Shown: in pieces, positions 45,034 through 55,721 of the stretch
How positions within the stretch are numbered: position 1 is the first letter of the stretch
Layout of the letters: each line of letters begins with the position of its first letter
Position numbers and translations under genes: made by a program
Notes under the pieces: model-generated
The model's input: only the letters and a program-made list of their open reading frames with translations
Told to the model about the DNA's origin: nothing
The model's database searches: none
NCBI RefSeq assembly: GCF_025642135.1
Contig: NZ_CP106793.1
Span: forward strand, 4,592,001-4,656,000
Source: Streptomyces cynarae
GTDB lineage: Bacteria > Actinomycetota > Actinomycetes > Streptomycetales > Streptomycetaceae
Length of the DNA: 64,000 nt
Direction: 5' to 3'

Positions 45034-47199
45034 CTACGCCTCCCCGTCCTCCTTCACCGGCTCCTCCTCCAGCTCGAACCAGATGCTCTTGCCCTCGCCC
45101 CGCGGATCGACGCCCCAGGCGTCGGCGAGGAGCTCCATGAGGACCAGGCCGCGGCCCGAGGAGGCCAGCTCGCCGGGGTGGCGTCGGTGCGGGAGGTCGT
45201 CGCTGGCGTCCGTGACCTCCACCCGGACCCGGCGCCCGGCCCGGCCGCCCAGGCCGTCGACGTCGCCGGAGACCTCGGCGACCAGCAGCGCGTCCGCGTC
45301 GGTGTGCACCAGGACGTTGGTGAGCATCTCGGAGGCCAGGAGCACCGCCGAGTCGACCTGCTCGGGGGAGGACCAGTCGTGCAGCAGTTCGCGCAGCTGC
45401 TGCCGGGCGCCCGCGATCCGTTCGGGCTCGGCCTGCGCGATCGTCAGCGCCGTACGCCGTATCACCGACCGTACCGAAGTGATCGTGCCGCCGCAGATGC
45501 CCGCCGCGCTCGCACGGCACAGGAGCACCACGGCGATGTCGTCCTCGCGCCGGTCGGTCAGCGGCCCGGTCGCGTAGTGCGAGGAGGGGCCGTGCACGGC
45601 CTGGACCAGCGCGTCGGCCAGCTCCTCCATGTCACCCTCGTGCTCCTCGAGGATGCGCCGGATCCGCCGCCAGCCGGTCTCCAGGTCGTGCCCGCCGGTC
45701 TCGATCAGGCCGTCCGTGCAGAGCAGCATGGTCTCGCCGGGCTCCAGGACGAGCCGGGTGGTCGGGTAGTCCGCGTCCGGGTCGATGCCGAGCGGCAGTC
45801 CGCCCGAGGTCGGCCGCATCAGCACCGTGCGGTCCGCCATGCGGATCGCGGGGTCCGGGTGGCCGGCCCGGGCGATCTCCAGCGTCCCGGTCGCCGGATC
45901 CACCTCCACATAGAGGCAGGTCGCGAAGCGCAGGTCGGCGCCGTCCTCGCCGTAGGTCATCCCGTGCAGGAACCGGGAGGCGCGGGAGAGGACCGCGTCC
46001 GGGCGGTGGCCCTCGGCGGCATACGCGCGCAGGGCTATCCGCAGCTGGCCCATGAGGCCCGCGGCGCGCACGTCGTGGCCCTGGACGTCGCCGATCGTCA
46101 GCGCGAACCGGCCGCCCCCGGAGGGGGTGCCCCCGGGCAGCTGGATCATGTCGTACCAGTCGCCGCCCACCTGGAGCCCGCCGCCGGTCGGCACGTAGCG
46201 GGCGGCCACCGTCATGCCGGGTATCTGCGGGCCCAGCGTGGGCATCATCGAGCGCTGCAGCCCGTCCGTCAGTTCCCGCTCCGTCTCGGCGGCGCCCGCC
46301 CGGGTGAGGGCCTGGGCGAGCATGCGGGCGACCGTGGTGAGCACCGAACGCTCGTCGGGCGTGAAGGCGACCGGGTGCTTGAACGCCGCCATCCAGGCGC
46401 CCATCGTGCGTCCCGCGACGGTGAGCGGCAGGAACGCCCAGGAGTGGCGGCCGAACTGCGCGGCGAGCGGCCAGGAGGCCGGATAGCGGGCCTTGTACTC
46501 CTCGGGCGAGGACATGTACACGGCGCGGCCGGTGCGGACGACCTCCGCGGCCGGGTAGTCCGTGTCCACCGACATCTGGATGAAGGGCGCCTCGTCGCCC
46601 GGCTTGTGCCCGTGGTGGCCGATGACGGTCAGCCGGTCGGCCTCGACCCCGAAGACTGCCAGCCCGTCCGGTGAGAACCCGGGCATCGACAGCCCGGCCG
46701 CGACCCGCAGCACCTCCTCCGTGGACCGCGCCTCGGCCAGCGCGCGCCCCGCGTCCAGCAGGAACGCCTCGCGGGAGCGGCGCCAGTCGCCGATGACGGG
46801 TGCCCGGGCGGTGGCGCCGGGGACGGGCTCGGTGACCTCCTGGAGGGTGCCGACCAGCTTGTACTCGCCGGTGCGTGCGTCCAGCGACGGCTTGGAGCGG
46901 CTGCGGACGACACGGACGACACGGTTGTTCTCGTCCATGATCCGCATCCGGACCTCGGCGATGGTGCCCTCGGCGAGGGCGAGCTGGACCACCCCGTCGA
47001 CCTCGTTCCAGTCGACCGGGTGGAACCGGGAACGGATCTGGGCCTCGGTGAGCGTGGTCGGCTCCGCGGGCAGCCCCACGAGCCGCGCGGCCTCGGCATC
47101 CAGGGTGACGAGCCCGGCGGCGGCGTCGTAGCGCCACATGCCGGTCGCGAGGTCGGACAGGACCTCCCCCACGGCGGGCAGGGGCTCACCAGTGCGCAT
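45034..47199 (-). CDS. PAS-GAF-PP2C(SpoIIE)-HATPase regulatory phosphatase
   Basis: This is a 721-residue multidomain signalling protein. Its order is a PAS-like sensor (about 10-125), a GAF domain (about 145-300), a SpoIIE/RsbU-type PP2C phosphatase (about 315-560) and an RsbW-type histidine kinase-like ATPase (about 590-710). Phosphatase metal residues are in GGDWYDMIQLPGG, LTIGDVQGHD, LLCTDGLIE and REDDIAVVLL. The ATPase N-box is ASEMLTNVLVHTDADAL, with SSGRGLVLMELLADAWG as the later glycine box. Such Streptomyces proteins act on anti-sigma antagonists, carrying both kinase and phosphatase activity on one chain. The target is not encoded nearby. It is divergent from aspS. Confidence 0.92.
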   Translation of the reverse strand: MRTGEPLPAVGEVLSDLATGMWRYDAAAGLVTLDAEAARLVGLPAEPTTLTEAQIRSRFHPVDWNEVDGVVQLALAEGTIAEVRMRIMDENNRVVRVVRSRSKPSLDARTGEYKLVGTLQEVTEPVPGATARAPVIGDWRRSREAFLLDAGRALAEARSTEEVLRVAAGLSMPGFSPDGLAVFGVEADRLTVIGHHGHKPGDEAPFIQMSVDTDYPAAEVVRTGRAVYMSSPEEYKARYPASWPLAAQFGRHSWAFLPLTVAGRTMGAWMAAFKHPVAFTPDERSVLTTVARMLAQALTRAGAAETERELTDGLQRSMMPTLGPQIPGMTVAARYVPTGGGLQVGGDWYDMIQLPGGTPSGGGRFALTIGDVQGHDVRAAGLMGQLRIALRAYAAEGHRPDAVLSRASRFLHGMTYGEDGADLRFATCLYVEVDPATGTLEIARAGHPDPAIRMADRTVLMRPTSGGLPLGIDPDADYPTTRLVLEPGETMLLCTDGLIETGGHDLETGWRRIRRILEEHEGDMEELADALVQAVHGPSSHYATGPLTDRREDDIAVVLLCRASAAGICGGTITSVRSVIRRTALTIAQAEPERIAGARQQLRELLHDWSSPEQVDSAVLLASEMLTNVLVHTDADALLVAEVSGDVDGLGGRAGRRVRVEVTDASDDLPHRRHPGELASSGRGLVLMELLADAWGVDPRGEGKSIWFELEEEPVKEDGEA

Positions 47200-47418
47200 T
47201 GCCCCACTGTAAGAAGAGGGGATCGGGAGGTGCCACTGAAAGTGAGCAACAGCAGATCTCGAGCGGGTTCGCGGTGATTCCGGCGCACCGGAAGAATCGG
47301 GGCGAGGCGATGTCGGGGCGGCCGGTACGCTTGATGGGTCCGGGCCGTGCCCGCCCGGAGGCGCCGGGGCGAGCGGCCGCGGCGAGACCCCGATCCTGCG
47401 AAGACTGGATGAACGACG

Positions 47419-49182
47419 ATGCACCGGTACAGGTCCCACACCTGCGGCGAGCTCCGCGCCTCTGACGTCGGCAAGGACGTCCGGCTGAGCGGCTGGCTGC
47501 ACAATCGGCGCGACCTGGGCGGCATCCTGTTCATCGATCTGCGCGACCACTACGGCATCACGCAGCTCGTCGCCCGCCCGGGCACGGCGTCGTACGAGGC
47601 CCTGGACAAGCTCTCCAAGGAGACGGTCGTCCGCGTCGACGGCGGGGTCGTCTCCCGTGGTGCGGAGAACGTGAACCCGGACCTGCCCACCGGTGAGATC
47701 GAGATCGAGGTCGGCGAGGTCGAGGTGCTGGGCGCGGCCGCCCCGCTCCCCTTCACGATCAACACCGAGGACGGGGTCAACGAGGAGCGGCGCCTGGAGT
47801 ACCGCTTCCTGGACCTGCGCCGCGAGCGCATGCACCGCAACATCATGCTGCGCACGGCCGTGATCTCGGCGATCCGCCACAAGATGGCCGCGATGGGCTT
47901 CAACGAGATGGCGACCCCGATCCTGACGGCGACCTCCCCGGAGGGCGCCCGCGACTTCGTGGTCCCCTCCCGCCTGAACCCGGGCAAGTTCTACGCGCTG
48001 CCGCAGGCGCCGCAGCAGTTCAAGCAGCTGCTGATGATCTCCGGCTTCGACCGCTACTTCCAGATCGCGCCCTGCTTCCGTGACGAGGACGCGCGCGCGG
48101 ACCGTTCGCCGGGCGAGTTCTACCAGCTCGACGTGGAGATGTCCTTCGTCGAGCAGGAGGACGTGTTCCAGCCGATCGAGAAGCTGATGACGGAGATCTT
48201 CGAGGAGTTCGGAGGCGGCCGGCACGTCACCTCCCCGTTCCCGCGGATCCCGTTCCGTGAGGCGATGCTGAAGTACGGCTCAGACAAGCCGGACCTGCGC
48301 GCCCAGCTGGAGCTGGTCGACATCACCGACATCTTCGAGGGCTCGGAGTTCAAGGCGTTCGCGGGCAAGCACGTGCGCGCGCTGCCGGTGCCGGACACGG
48401 CCTCGCAGCCCCGCAAGTTCTTCGACCAGCTCGGCGAGTACGCGGTGGAGCAGGGCGCCAAGGGCCTGGCGTGGGTGCGGGTCGGCGAGGACGGCTCGCT
48501 GTCCGGCCCGATCGCGAAGTTCCTGACCGAGGAGAACGTGGCGGAGCTGACGAAGCGGCTGTCGCTGTCGGCCGGCCACGCGGTGTTCTTCGGCGCGGGC
48601 GAGTTCGACGAGGTCTCCAAGATCATGGGTGCGGTCCGGGTGGAGGCGGCCAAGCGGGCCGGCCACTTCGAGGACGGCGTCTTCCGCTTCTGCTGGATCG
48701 TCGACTTCCCGATGTTCGAGAAGGATGAGGACACCGGAAAGATCGACTTCTCGCACAACCCGTTCTCCATGCCGCAGGGCGGCATGGAGGCGCTCGAGAC
48801 GCAGGACCCGCTGGACATCCTGGCCTGGCAGTACGACATCGTCTGCAACGGTGTGGAGCTGTCCTCGGGCGCGATCCGGAACCACGAGCCGGACATCATG
48901 CTCAAGGCCTTCGGTATCGCGGGCTACGACGAGGAGACGGTCGAGCGCGAGTTCGCCGGCATGCTCCGCGCATTCCGCTTCGGCGCCCCGCCGCACGGCG
49001 GCATCGCCCCGGGCATCGACCGCATCGTGATGCTCCTGGCGGACGAGCCGAACATCCGCGAGACGATCGCGTTCCCGCTCAACGGCAACGCGCAGGACCT
49101 GATGATGGGCGCGCCGACGGAGCTGGACGAGGCGCGGCTGAGGGAACTGCACATCTCGGTGCGCAAGCCGCAGGCGAAGTAG
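47419..49182 (+). CDS. aspS: Aspartyl-tRNA synthetase
   Basis: This class II aminoacyl-tRNA synthetase of 587 residues is the bacterial type. The N-terminal OB-fold anticodon-binding domain has [20 protein letters not shown]. Motif 2 is [20 protein letters not shown] at about residue 222. The GAD insertion domain is at about 290-400. Motif 3 is [20 protein letters not shown] near residue 535. Promoter and leader lie in the 219-bp gap to the divergent phosphatase gene. The ATG at 47419 fits the family start ([12 protein letters not shown]). The gene ends in a strong hairpin terminator. Confidence 0.96.
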   Translation: MHRYRSHTCGELRASDVGKDVRLSGWLHNRRDLGGILFIDLRDHYGITQLVARPGTASYEALDKLSKETVVRVDGGVVSRGAENVNPDLPTGEIEIEVGEVEVLGAAAPLPFTINTEDGVNEERRLEYRFLDLRRERMHRNIMLRTAVISAIRHKMAAMGFNEMATPILTATSPEGARDFVVPSRLNPGKFYALPQAPQQFKQLLMISGFDRYFQIAPCFRDEDARADRSPGEFYQLDVEMSFVEQEDVFQPIEKLMTEIFEEFGGGRHVTSPFPRIPFREAMLKYGSDKPDLRAQLELVDITDIFEGSEFKAFAGKHVRALPVPDTASQPRKFFDQLGEYAVEQGAKGLAWVRVGEDGSLSGPIAKFLTEENVAELTKRLSLSAGHAVFFGAGEFDEVSKIMGAVRVEAAKRAGHFEDGVFRFCWIVDFPMFEKDEDTGKIDFSHNPFSMPQGGMEALETQDPLDILAWQYDIVCNGVELSSGAIRNHEPDIMLKAFGIAGYDEETVEREFAGMLRAFRFGAPPHGGIAPGIDRIVMLLADEPNIRETIAFPLNGNAQDLMMGAPTELDEARLRELHISVRKPQAK

Positions 49183-49193
49183 CGAGGCGAGAG

Positions 49194-49230
49194 AGCGGCC
49201 CGGAACCGACGGTCGGTTCCGGGCCGCTTT
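49194..49230 (+). terminator. aspS terminator
   Basis: A 15-bp perfect stem runs from AGCGGCCCGGAACCG (49194-49208) to its complement (49214-49228) around ACGGT, followed by TT. It lies 12 bp after the aspS stop. Confidence 0.9.
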
Positions 49231-49240
49231 CGCGTGGCAG

Positions 49241-49372
49241 AGGCCCGGCCGGCCCGCCACCCGGCTGCACCGGATCTTCCAGAAGGACCCGGCACTGCTG
49301 ACGCCTGCCCCGCAGCAGGTGTTGAACATCCCGTTCCCCGGGCCGCGCGAGTTCGCGGCCATGAGGCGGTGA
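49241..49372 (+). pseudogene. Remnant of a conserved Streptomyces hypothetical protein
   Basis: The frame reads RLHRIFQKDPALLTPAPQ and then VLNIPFPGPREFAAMRR before a stop at 49370. This matches, from memory, the N-terminal part of a large Streptomyces family (typical start LHRIFQxDPALL, then VPFPEPREF) whose members run to about 200-300 residues. Here there is no start codon in a good position and the chain stops after about 40 residues, so it is a truncated relic. The function of the full-length family is unknown to me; I think of it as nuclease-like, but that is not supported here. Confidence 0.55.
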
Positions 49373-49433
49373 CCGGGAAGAATCGCAGGTGAGTGCGGCA
49401 ACCTTTTTCGGGTTCGTGACCACGGACAGTCAA

Positions 49434-49452
49434 AAGCCCCTCCACGGGGCTT
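49434..49452. terminator. Short hairpin upstream of a small secreted-protein gene
   Basis: AAGCCCC (49434-49440) pairs with GGGGCTT (49446-49452) around TCCAC. It ends about 30 bp before the next start codon, so it could be a terminator of upstream transcription or a leader hairpin. Confidence 0.5.
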
Positions 49453-49485
49453 CATACGTGTCCCGCAACCCGTAAGGACTCCTCC

Positions 49486-49764
49486 GTGGCATCCCCCTCG
49501 CACCGTCGTTCCCCGCGCAAGCGCCGTGTCGTCATGGGCTCCGTCGCCGTCGTCGTGGCCGGTGGGATCGGTAGCGGCGCGGGCGGCGGCAACCTGGTCA
49601 ACGGGACGGCGACCGACCTCGTCGCCGTGTACAATGCCGCCTCGTCGAAGAAGATCAAGACGACCGTGAACTGGAAGCCGACGCTCACCGCGGGTCTTCA
49701 GACGTCCGTGAAGAACCTGCCGACGGAACTGGCCGGCACCACCGGCGCCGGGGTCCTCTCCTAG
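49486..49764 (+). CDS. Small putative secreted protein
   Basis: The 92-residue protein starts from a GTG with AAGGA nine bases upstream. The N-terminus is very basic (HRRSPRKRRVV) and is followed by a hydrophobic core GSVAVVVAGGIGSGAGGG, a signal peptide or Tat-like leader. The remaining 55 residues (TATDLVAVYNAASSKKIKTT, then AGLQTSVKNLPTELAGTTGA) show no known domain. A terminator follows within 40 bp, so it is a single-gene unit. It may be complete or the stump of a longer exported protein. I do not recognise it. Confidence 0.6.
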   Translation: MASPSHRRSPRKRRVVMGSVAVVVAGGIGSGAGGGNLVNGTATDLVAVYNAASSKKIKTTVNWKPTLTAGLQTSVKNLPTELAGTTGAGVLS

Positions 49765-49780
49765 GAGTGCGCAGACGAAC

Positions 49781-49815
49781 AGGGGCCCGGGAGCCTTTCG
49801 GCTTCCGGGCCCCTT
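49781..49815. terminator. Terminator between the small secreted-protein gene and metG
   Basis: GGGGCCCGG-AGCC (49782-49795) pairs with GGCT-CCGGGCCCC (49800-49813) with one bulge on each side; TT follows. It sits between convergent genes. Confidence 0.8.
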
Positions 49816-49832
49816 CCGGTGTGCGGGCGCCG

Positions 49833-51548
<1,716 letters not shown>

Positions 51549-51713
51549 CGCGGGCTGCTCCCAGGTCGGTACGTGGGGTGACGACAGGCCGGTTCTCGGG
51601 CCGGCTGCGCATCGTCTACGAACCTTGAAATCGTAGCCGACACGGGTACGCCGCCCGCTTCCCGTTTTGCGGCGTGAGAAGCGGGCGGCGTCCGAGGGGG
51701 CGTCCGGGGAGCT

Positions 51714-53441
51714 TTACGGGCGCCAGTTCGCCAGGACGCCCTCGTAGACCTCGGCGTCCGTGAGCTCGCGCGGGGTTTCACCGGCCAGGAAGTGGGACGT
51801 GTTGTCCGTCTTGAGCTTGCGGACGTAGTCGAAGGCCTTGTTCTCCGGGTCGCCGAAGGCGATGAAGGAGAAGAAGAGGTGGGGGTGGCTCTTCGCGGCC
51901 TCGGTGAGGGACTGGGTGGCGGGGGTCTTCGCGTCCGGGGCGCCGTCCGTCTGGAAGATCACCAGGGCGGGGAGGGTCGGGTTCTCGGACTTGTCGTGGT
52001 GGGCGATCACCGCTTCCACGGCCGCGTGGTAGCTGGTGCGGCCCATACGGCCGAGGGACGCGTGGAGGGTGTCGATCTTGTCCTCGTAGTCGGCGAGGGT
52101 GAGCTCGCCGGTGCCGTCCAGTTCGGTGGAGAAGAAGACGACGGGGACCGTGGCCTCCGGGTCGAGGTGGGCGGCGAGGGCGAGGGCCTGCTCGCCGAGC
52201 GCCTGGGCGGAGCCGTCCTTGTAGTACGGGCGCATGGAGGCGGAACGGTCGAGCACGAGGTAGACCTTGGCCCGGGTGCCGGTGAGCCGGCGCTCGTCGA
52301 GGACGGTGGCCGCGGCCTTGTAGGCGGTGAGGAGCCCGGGGGCGATGGCCTCCGGCTCGGGCTGGGGGGCGGGGGGCTGCGCCTCGGCGGTGGGCTCCGC
52401 CTCGGCCTGCGCTTCCGCCTCGGCGGGGGGCTGCGCCTCGGCCTGCGCTTCCGCCTCGGCTTCGCCTTCGGCGGGGGTGTTCCCACCCGCACCACCCGTG
52501 CGGGTCGTGTCCTCGGGTGCAGGTGCCTCCTGTGGGGCTTCTTCGCCGTCGGCGGCTGCCGGGGCCTCTGTGGGAGCGGTGGCGGGCTGCTCGGCGGCGG
52601 CCGGTTCCGGTGCCTCTGCCTCCGGCTCGGCCTCGGGCTTCGTGTCGGCCTGCGGCTCGGGTTCCGCCTCGACGTCCTGCCCGGTTTCGGGCGCCGTATC
52701 GGCAACAGGTTCCTGCGCAGGCTCCGGCTCGACCACAGCCGCCGTCTCGGCTTCGGGCTTCACTTCGGGCTCGGCCTCGGGCTCGGGCTCGGGCTCTGCC
52801 TCCGTCTCGGTCTCTGCCGTCACCTCGCTGGTGGGCTCCGGCTCTGCCTCTGCCTCTGCTTCCGTCTCGGCCTCTGCCGTCACCTCGGCGATGGGCTCCG
52901 GCTCTGCCTCTGCCTCGGCCTTCGTCTCGGCCTCCGCCGTCACCTCGATGGTGGGCTCCGCCTCGGCTTCTGCCGTCACCTCGGTGGTGGGTTCGGCCTC
53001 GGGCTCGGGCGGCGTCTTTGCCTTCGGCTCGGCCTCGGGGTTCGTGTCGGACTGCGGCTCGGGCTCTGCCTCGGTCGTGGGCTGCTCTGTCGCCGTCGGC
53101 TCCGGTGTCTCCGTGGCCGGCGGGTCCTCCCTGTGGGTCGGCTGCCTCGGTACCGTCACGTTGTCGAACGCCGCCGCCACCAGCTCGTGCTCCTCGTCCG
53201 TACGGCCCGAGGACTGCGCCGGTACCGTCGGCTCCGCGGCCGTCGGCGTCGGCTCCGGTTCCGTGGACTGCGCCGGTACCGTCGGCTCCGGTTCCGCCGG
53301 TCGTGCCGTTACCGCCTGCTCCGCGGCCGTCGACTGGGCCGGTACCGTCGGCTCCTGTGGCTCCCGCGTGGGCTCCTCCTCGGCGGAGCGACCCTTGCGT
53401 GAGCGGCCGAACGCGTTCCGCAGGAGAGTGAGAATGCCCAT
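51714..53441 (-). CDS. VWA domain protein with long Glu-rich repetitive region
   Basis: The protein has 575 residues. The N-terminus MGILTLLRNAFGRSRKGR is conserved in Streptomyces VWA proteins. Residues of about 25-385 are low-complexity, dominated by Glu, Pro, Ala and Thr, with 20-residue repeats such as PEPIAEVTAEAETEAEAEAE. The C-terminal von Willebrand A domain (about 395-570) has the MIDAS motif DRSASM, then FFSTELDGTG and FQTDGAPDAKTPAT. The family is often associated with TerD-type stress genes, but none is present here. The acidic region suggests a flexible, possibly cation-binding, linker. Location is probably cytoplasmic; no signal peptide. The ATG at 53441 is used. Confidence 0.85.
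   Translation of the reverse strand: MGILTLLRNAFGRSRKGRSAEEEPTREPQEPTVPAQSTAAEQAVTARPAEPEPTVPAQSTEPEPTPTAAEPTVPAQSSGRTDEEHELVAAAFDNVTVPRQPTHREDPPATETPEPTATEQPTTEAEPEPQSDTNPEAEPKAKTPPEPEAEPTTEVTAEAEAEPTIEVTAEAETKAEAEAEPEPIAEVTAEAETEAEAEAEPEPTSEVTAETETEAEPEPEPEAEPEVKPEAETAAVVEPEPAQEPVADTAPETGQDVEAEPEPQADTKPEAEPEAEAPEPAAAEQPATAPTEAPAAADGEEAPQEAPAPEDTTRTGGAGGNTPAEGEAEAEAQAEAQPPAEAEAQAEAEPTAEAQPPAPQPEPEAIAPGLLTAYKAAATVLDERRLTGTRAKVYLVLDRSASMRPYYKDGSAQALGEQALALAAHLDPEATVPVVFFSTELDGTGELTLADYEDKIDTLHASLGRMGRTSYHAAVEAVIAHHDKSENPTLPALVIFQTDGAPDAKTPATQSLTEAAKSHPHLFFSFIAFGDPENKAFDYVRKLKTDNTSHFLAGETPRELTDAEVYEGVLANWRP
52801..52980. repeat. 60-bp tandem repeat within the VWA gene
   Basis: The sequence GCCGTCACCTCG recurs at 52816, 52876 and 52936, a 60-bp period, giving three 20-codon units in the Glu-rich region; a fourth partial copy occurs 36 bp later. 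Frame is preserved, so copy number can change without breaking the gene. Confidence 0.85.
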
Positions 53442-53773
53442 GTGCGCAACCCTTCGCGTGAGTTGATGCCCGTCAATCCCTGGCCAGGACGGACACGTAA
53501 GGTTAGCGGCCGAAGGCGGCGATCCTGGGTACCGTCCGAACATCGGAACCGCCGCCTGTCAATACCGCGATTCCGCCGTTACACATCCTCGGGGGCGAGA
53601 CGGCTCGGCTCGCGCGGCACGCCACGCCGAGTGCCGCCCAACCCCCGTACGGTTCCATTCGGTTCACCGATCGCCGACCGCTCGGCATTGCTCCCGCACA
53701 CCCGATCCCCCTGGCGTCACGCCCACACCAAGGGTTCGTACAGGGAAAGTAAAGGGCGTGGGCGGTCGTGGTC
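53442..53773. other. Gene-free region
   Basis: This 332-bp gap lies upstream of the VWA gene (start 53441) and downstream of the FUSC gene (stop 53774). It should contain the VWA promoter. I see no supported small gene; the open frames are short and lack ribosome sites. Confidence 0.5.
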
Positions 53774-55708
53774 TCAGTGCGGGGACGCGATCGCCCGTGC
53801 CGCCGCCACCTCCTGCCGCAGCGGCTCCAGGATGCTCTCCACCGGGCCTGTGAGGTCGGTGCGGACCGGGACCAGTACCTCCGTCTCCCGCAGGCCCTGC
53901 GACAACTCCCGAAGTTGCAGGGTGATCTGGGCGATCTCGGCGGGCGACGGCGGCGGTGCCCCCTGCTTCACCCGTACCCGGGCCGCCGTCGTCGTGTCCA
54001 CGATCCGTTCCACCGCGACGACCAGCGGCCACCAGGCGGCGGCCCGGCGGCCGGTCGGCGGTGGCTCGGTCAGGGCCCGCTGGAACTCCGTACGGATGGT
54101 GGACAGATCCCGGTACAGGCGCCGCCGCATCCGGGCGCGGGAGGCGGGGTCCGCGGTCTCCCCGAACGCCTTCTCCACGTACACCGCCGTGTCGGCGACC
54201 GCGGTCGCGAGCCGGTCGCCGACACGTGTGTGCCAGCTCTCCGGCCACAACAGGTAGCCGGCCACGAGGGCGATCGCGCAGCCGATGAGGGAGTCGAGCA
54301 GGCGGGGGACCAGGAGGGCCGTGCCCAGGTGGTTCAGGATGTCGGACAGGAGCAGGATCACCGGGGTGATCGCGGCCGTCTGGTAGCCGTAGCCGCGGGG
54401 CGTCAGCGCGGGGATGATTGGGGCGAGGACCACGAGCGTCGGCACGTCCCACCAGCCGCGCGGCACCGCGGCGAGCACGACGGCCGCCACCAGCAGGCCC
54501 GCCACAGTGCCGAGCGCGCGGAGCAGGGCCCGGGAGAAGACCGAGCCGAAGTCGGGCTTCAGCACGAAGGTGATGGTCAGGGCGATCCAGTAGGACCGCG
54601 GGACGGGCACCAGGGACACCAGGGCCTGGGCGATGCCGATGCACAGGGCGAGGCGCAGGCCGTAGCGCCAGGAGGTGCCGGACAGCAGGACGTTGCGGGC
54701 CGTGCGGTAAACGCGGACACGCAGGGAGGCGGGGCGGCCGAGGCGGTCGACGATCGTGCGGGGGTCGAGGTTGTGTGCCGTGACGACCTCGGCGGCGTGG
54801 CGCAGCGCGTGGTCGAGGGCGCGGCCCGTCTCGCCGGCGGGGACCGGCAGGCCGAGGTCCAGGGCGTCGCGGCGGCCGGCGGCGATGGCGTCCGCGAGGA
54901 GCCGTACGGCGGCGGGGACCTGCTCGGGCAGCGGCCTGCCGTAGTGGTGGGCGGCCGGGGCGGCCTCCACGACCGGGGTGATCGCGTTCAACTCGGCGAT
55001 CAGCCGGACCAGTTCGGGACTGCGGCCGTGGTGGCGGGCGCGCCGGGCGAGGATGAGGTCGTAGGACTGGTTGAGGGACTGGGTGACGGCGTACCGGGCG
55101 GCGTCGTACGTCTTCGTCCCGCAGGCGCCGAGCAGATCGGCGACCGCGCGGTAGGTGCCCGCGACGGCGGCCCGTTCGGGTACGCCCGAGCGCAACGGCC
55201 AGGACAGCAGGGCGAGGGCCAGCACGAGCAGACCGCCGCCGGAGAGCAGCAGCGGGGGGAGCCACCAGGGCTGCGGCAGCGGAAGGCCTGCGCCGATGAC
55301 GCAGTTGAGGAGCAGCAGCAGTCCGGAGACGGAGGCGACCGCGCCGATCGAGGAGATCAGTCCGGACAGCAGTGCCACCGAGGTCATGGCGGCGACGGCG
55401 AGCCAGCCCTGCCCGAACACCAGGGAGCCGACGGTGACGCCGACGGCGCCGAAGAATTGGGGGATCGCGATGTTGAGGATGCGCATGCGGTACGCGTCCG
55501 CTGTGTCGCCGATGACGCCGGACAGGGCGCCCATGGAGGCGATGGCGCCGTAGGCGGGTTCCCCGAAGACCAGCCCGATCGCGAGGGGCAGGGACATCGC
55601 GATGGCGGCGCGGACGGCGGCGGGCCGGTTGACGGGGGCCTGCTGGGGTTGGAGGTTCCTGACCAGCCAGTCGGGAGGGGTGAGGCCGATGGGGAACTCG
55701 CGGGGCAT
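53774..55708 (-). CDS. FUSC family membrane protein
   Basis: This large membrane protein of 644 residues has two blocks of six helices: about 30-190 (AIAMSLPLAIGLVFGEPAYG, then LLSGLISSIGAVASVSGLLL) and about 345-500 (YWIALTITFVLKPDFGSVFS, then APIIPALTPRG). They are separated and followed by cytoplasmic helical domains. This is the layout of fusaric acid resistance/aromatic acid efflux (FUSC, AaeB-like) proteins. The motif KPDFGSVFSRALLRALGTV is the family signature. The substrate is unknown. The ATG at 55708 begins MPREFPIGLTPPDWL; a longer start has no ribosome site. Confidence 0.9.
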   Translation of the reverse strand: MPREFPIGLTPPDWLVRNLQPQQAPVNRPAAVRAAIAMSLPLAIGLVFGEPAYGAIASMGALSGVIGDTADAYRMRILNIAIPQFFGAVGVTVGSLVFGQGWLAVAAMTSVALLSGLISSIGAVASVSGLLLLLNCVIGAGLPLPQPWWLPPLLLSGGGLLVLALALLSWPLRSGVPERAAVAGTYRAVADLLGACGTKTYDAARYAVTQSLNQSYDLILARRARHHGRSPELVRLIAELNAITPVVEAAPAAHHYGRPLPEQVPAAVRLLADAIAAGRRDALDLGLPVPAGETGRALDHALRHAAEVVTAHNLDPRTIVDRLGRPASLRVRVYRTARNVLLSGTSWRYGLRLALCIGIAQALVSLVPVPRSYWIALTITFVLKPDFGSVFSRALLRALGTVAGLLVAAVVLAAVPRGWWDVPTLVVLAPIIPALTPRGYGYQTAAITPVILLLSDILNHLGTALLVPRLLDSLIGCAIALVAGYLLWPESWHTRVGDRLATAVADTAVYVEKAFGETADPASRARMRRRLYRDLSTIRTEFQRALTEPPPTGRRAAAWWPLVVAVERIVDTTTAARVRVKQGAPPPSPAEIAQITLQLRELSQGLRETEVLVPVRTDLTGPVESILEPLRQEVAAARAIASPH

Positions 55709-55721
55709 GCCCTCATTATCG

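Noticed and set aside
53442..53773. Small gene on the minus strand at about 53503-53688
   Set aside because: Short, Arg/Gly/Val-rich, no ribosome site and no recognisable pattern; more likely a leader or spacer region.
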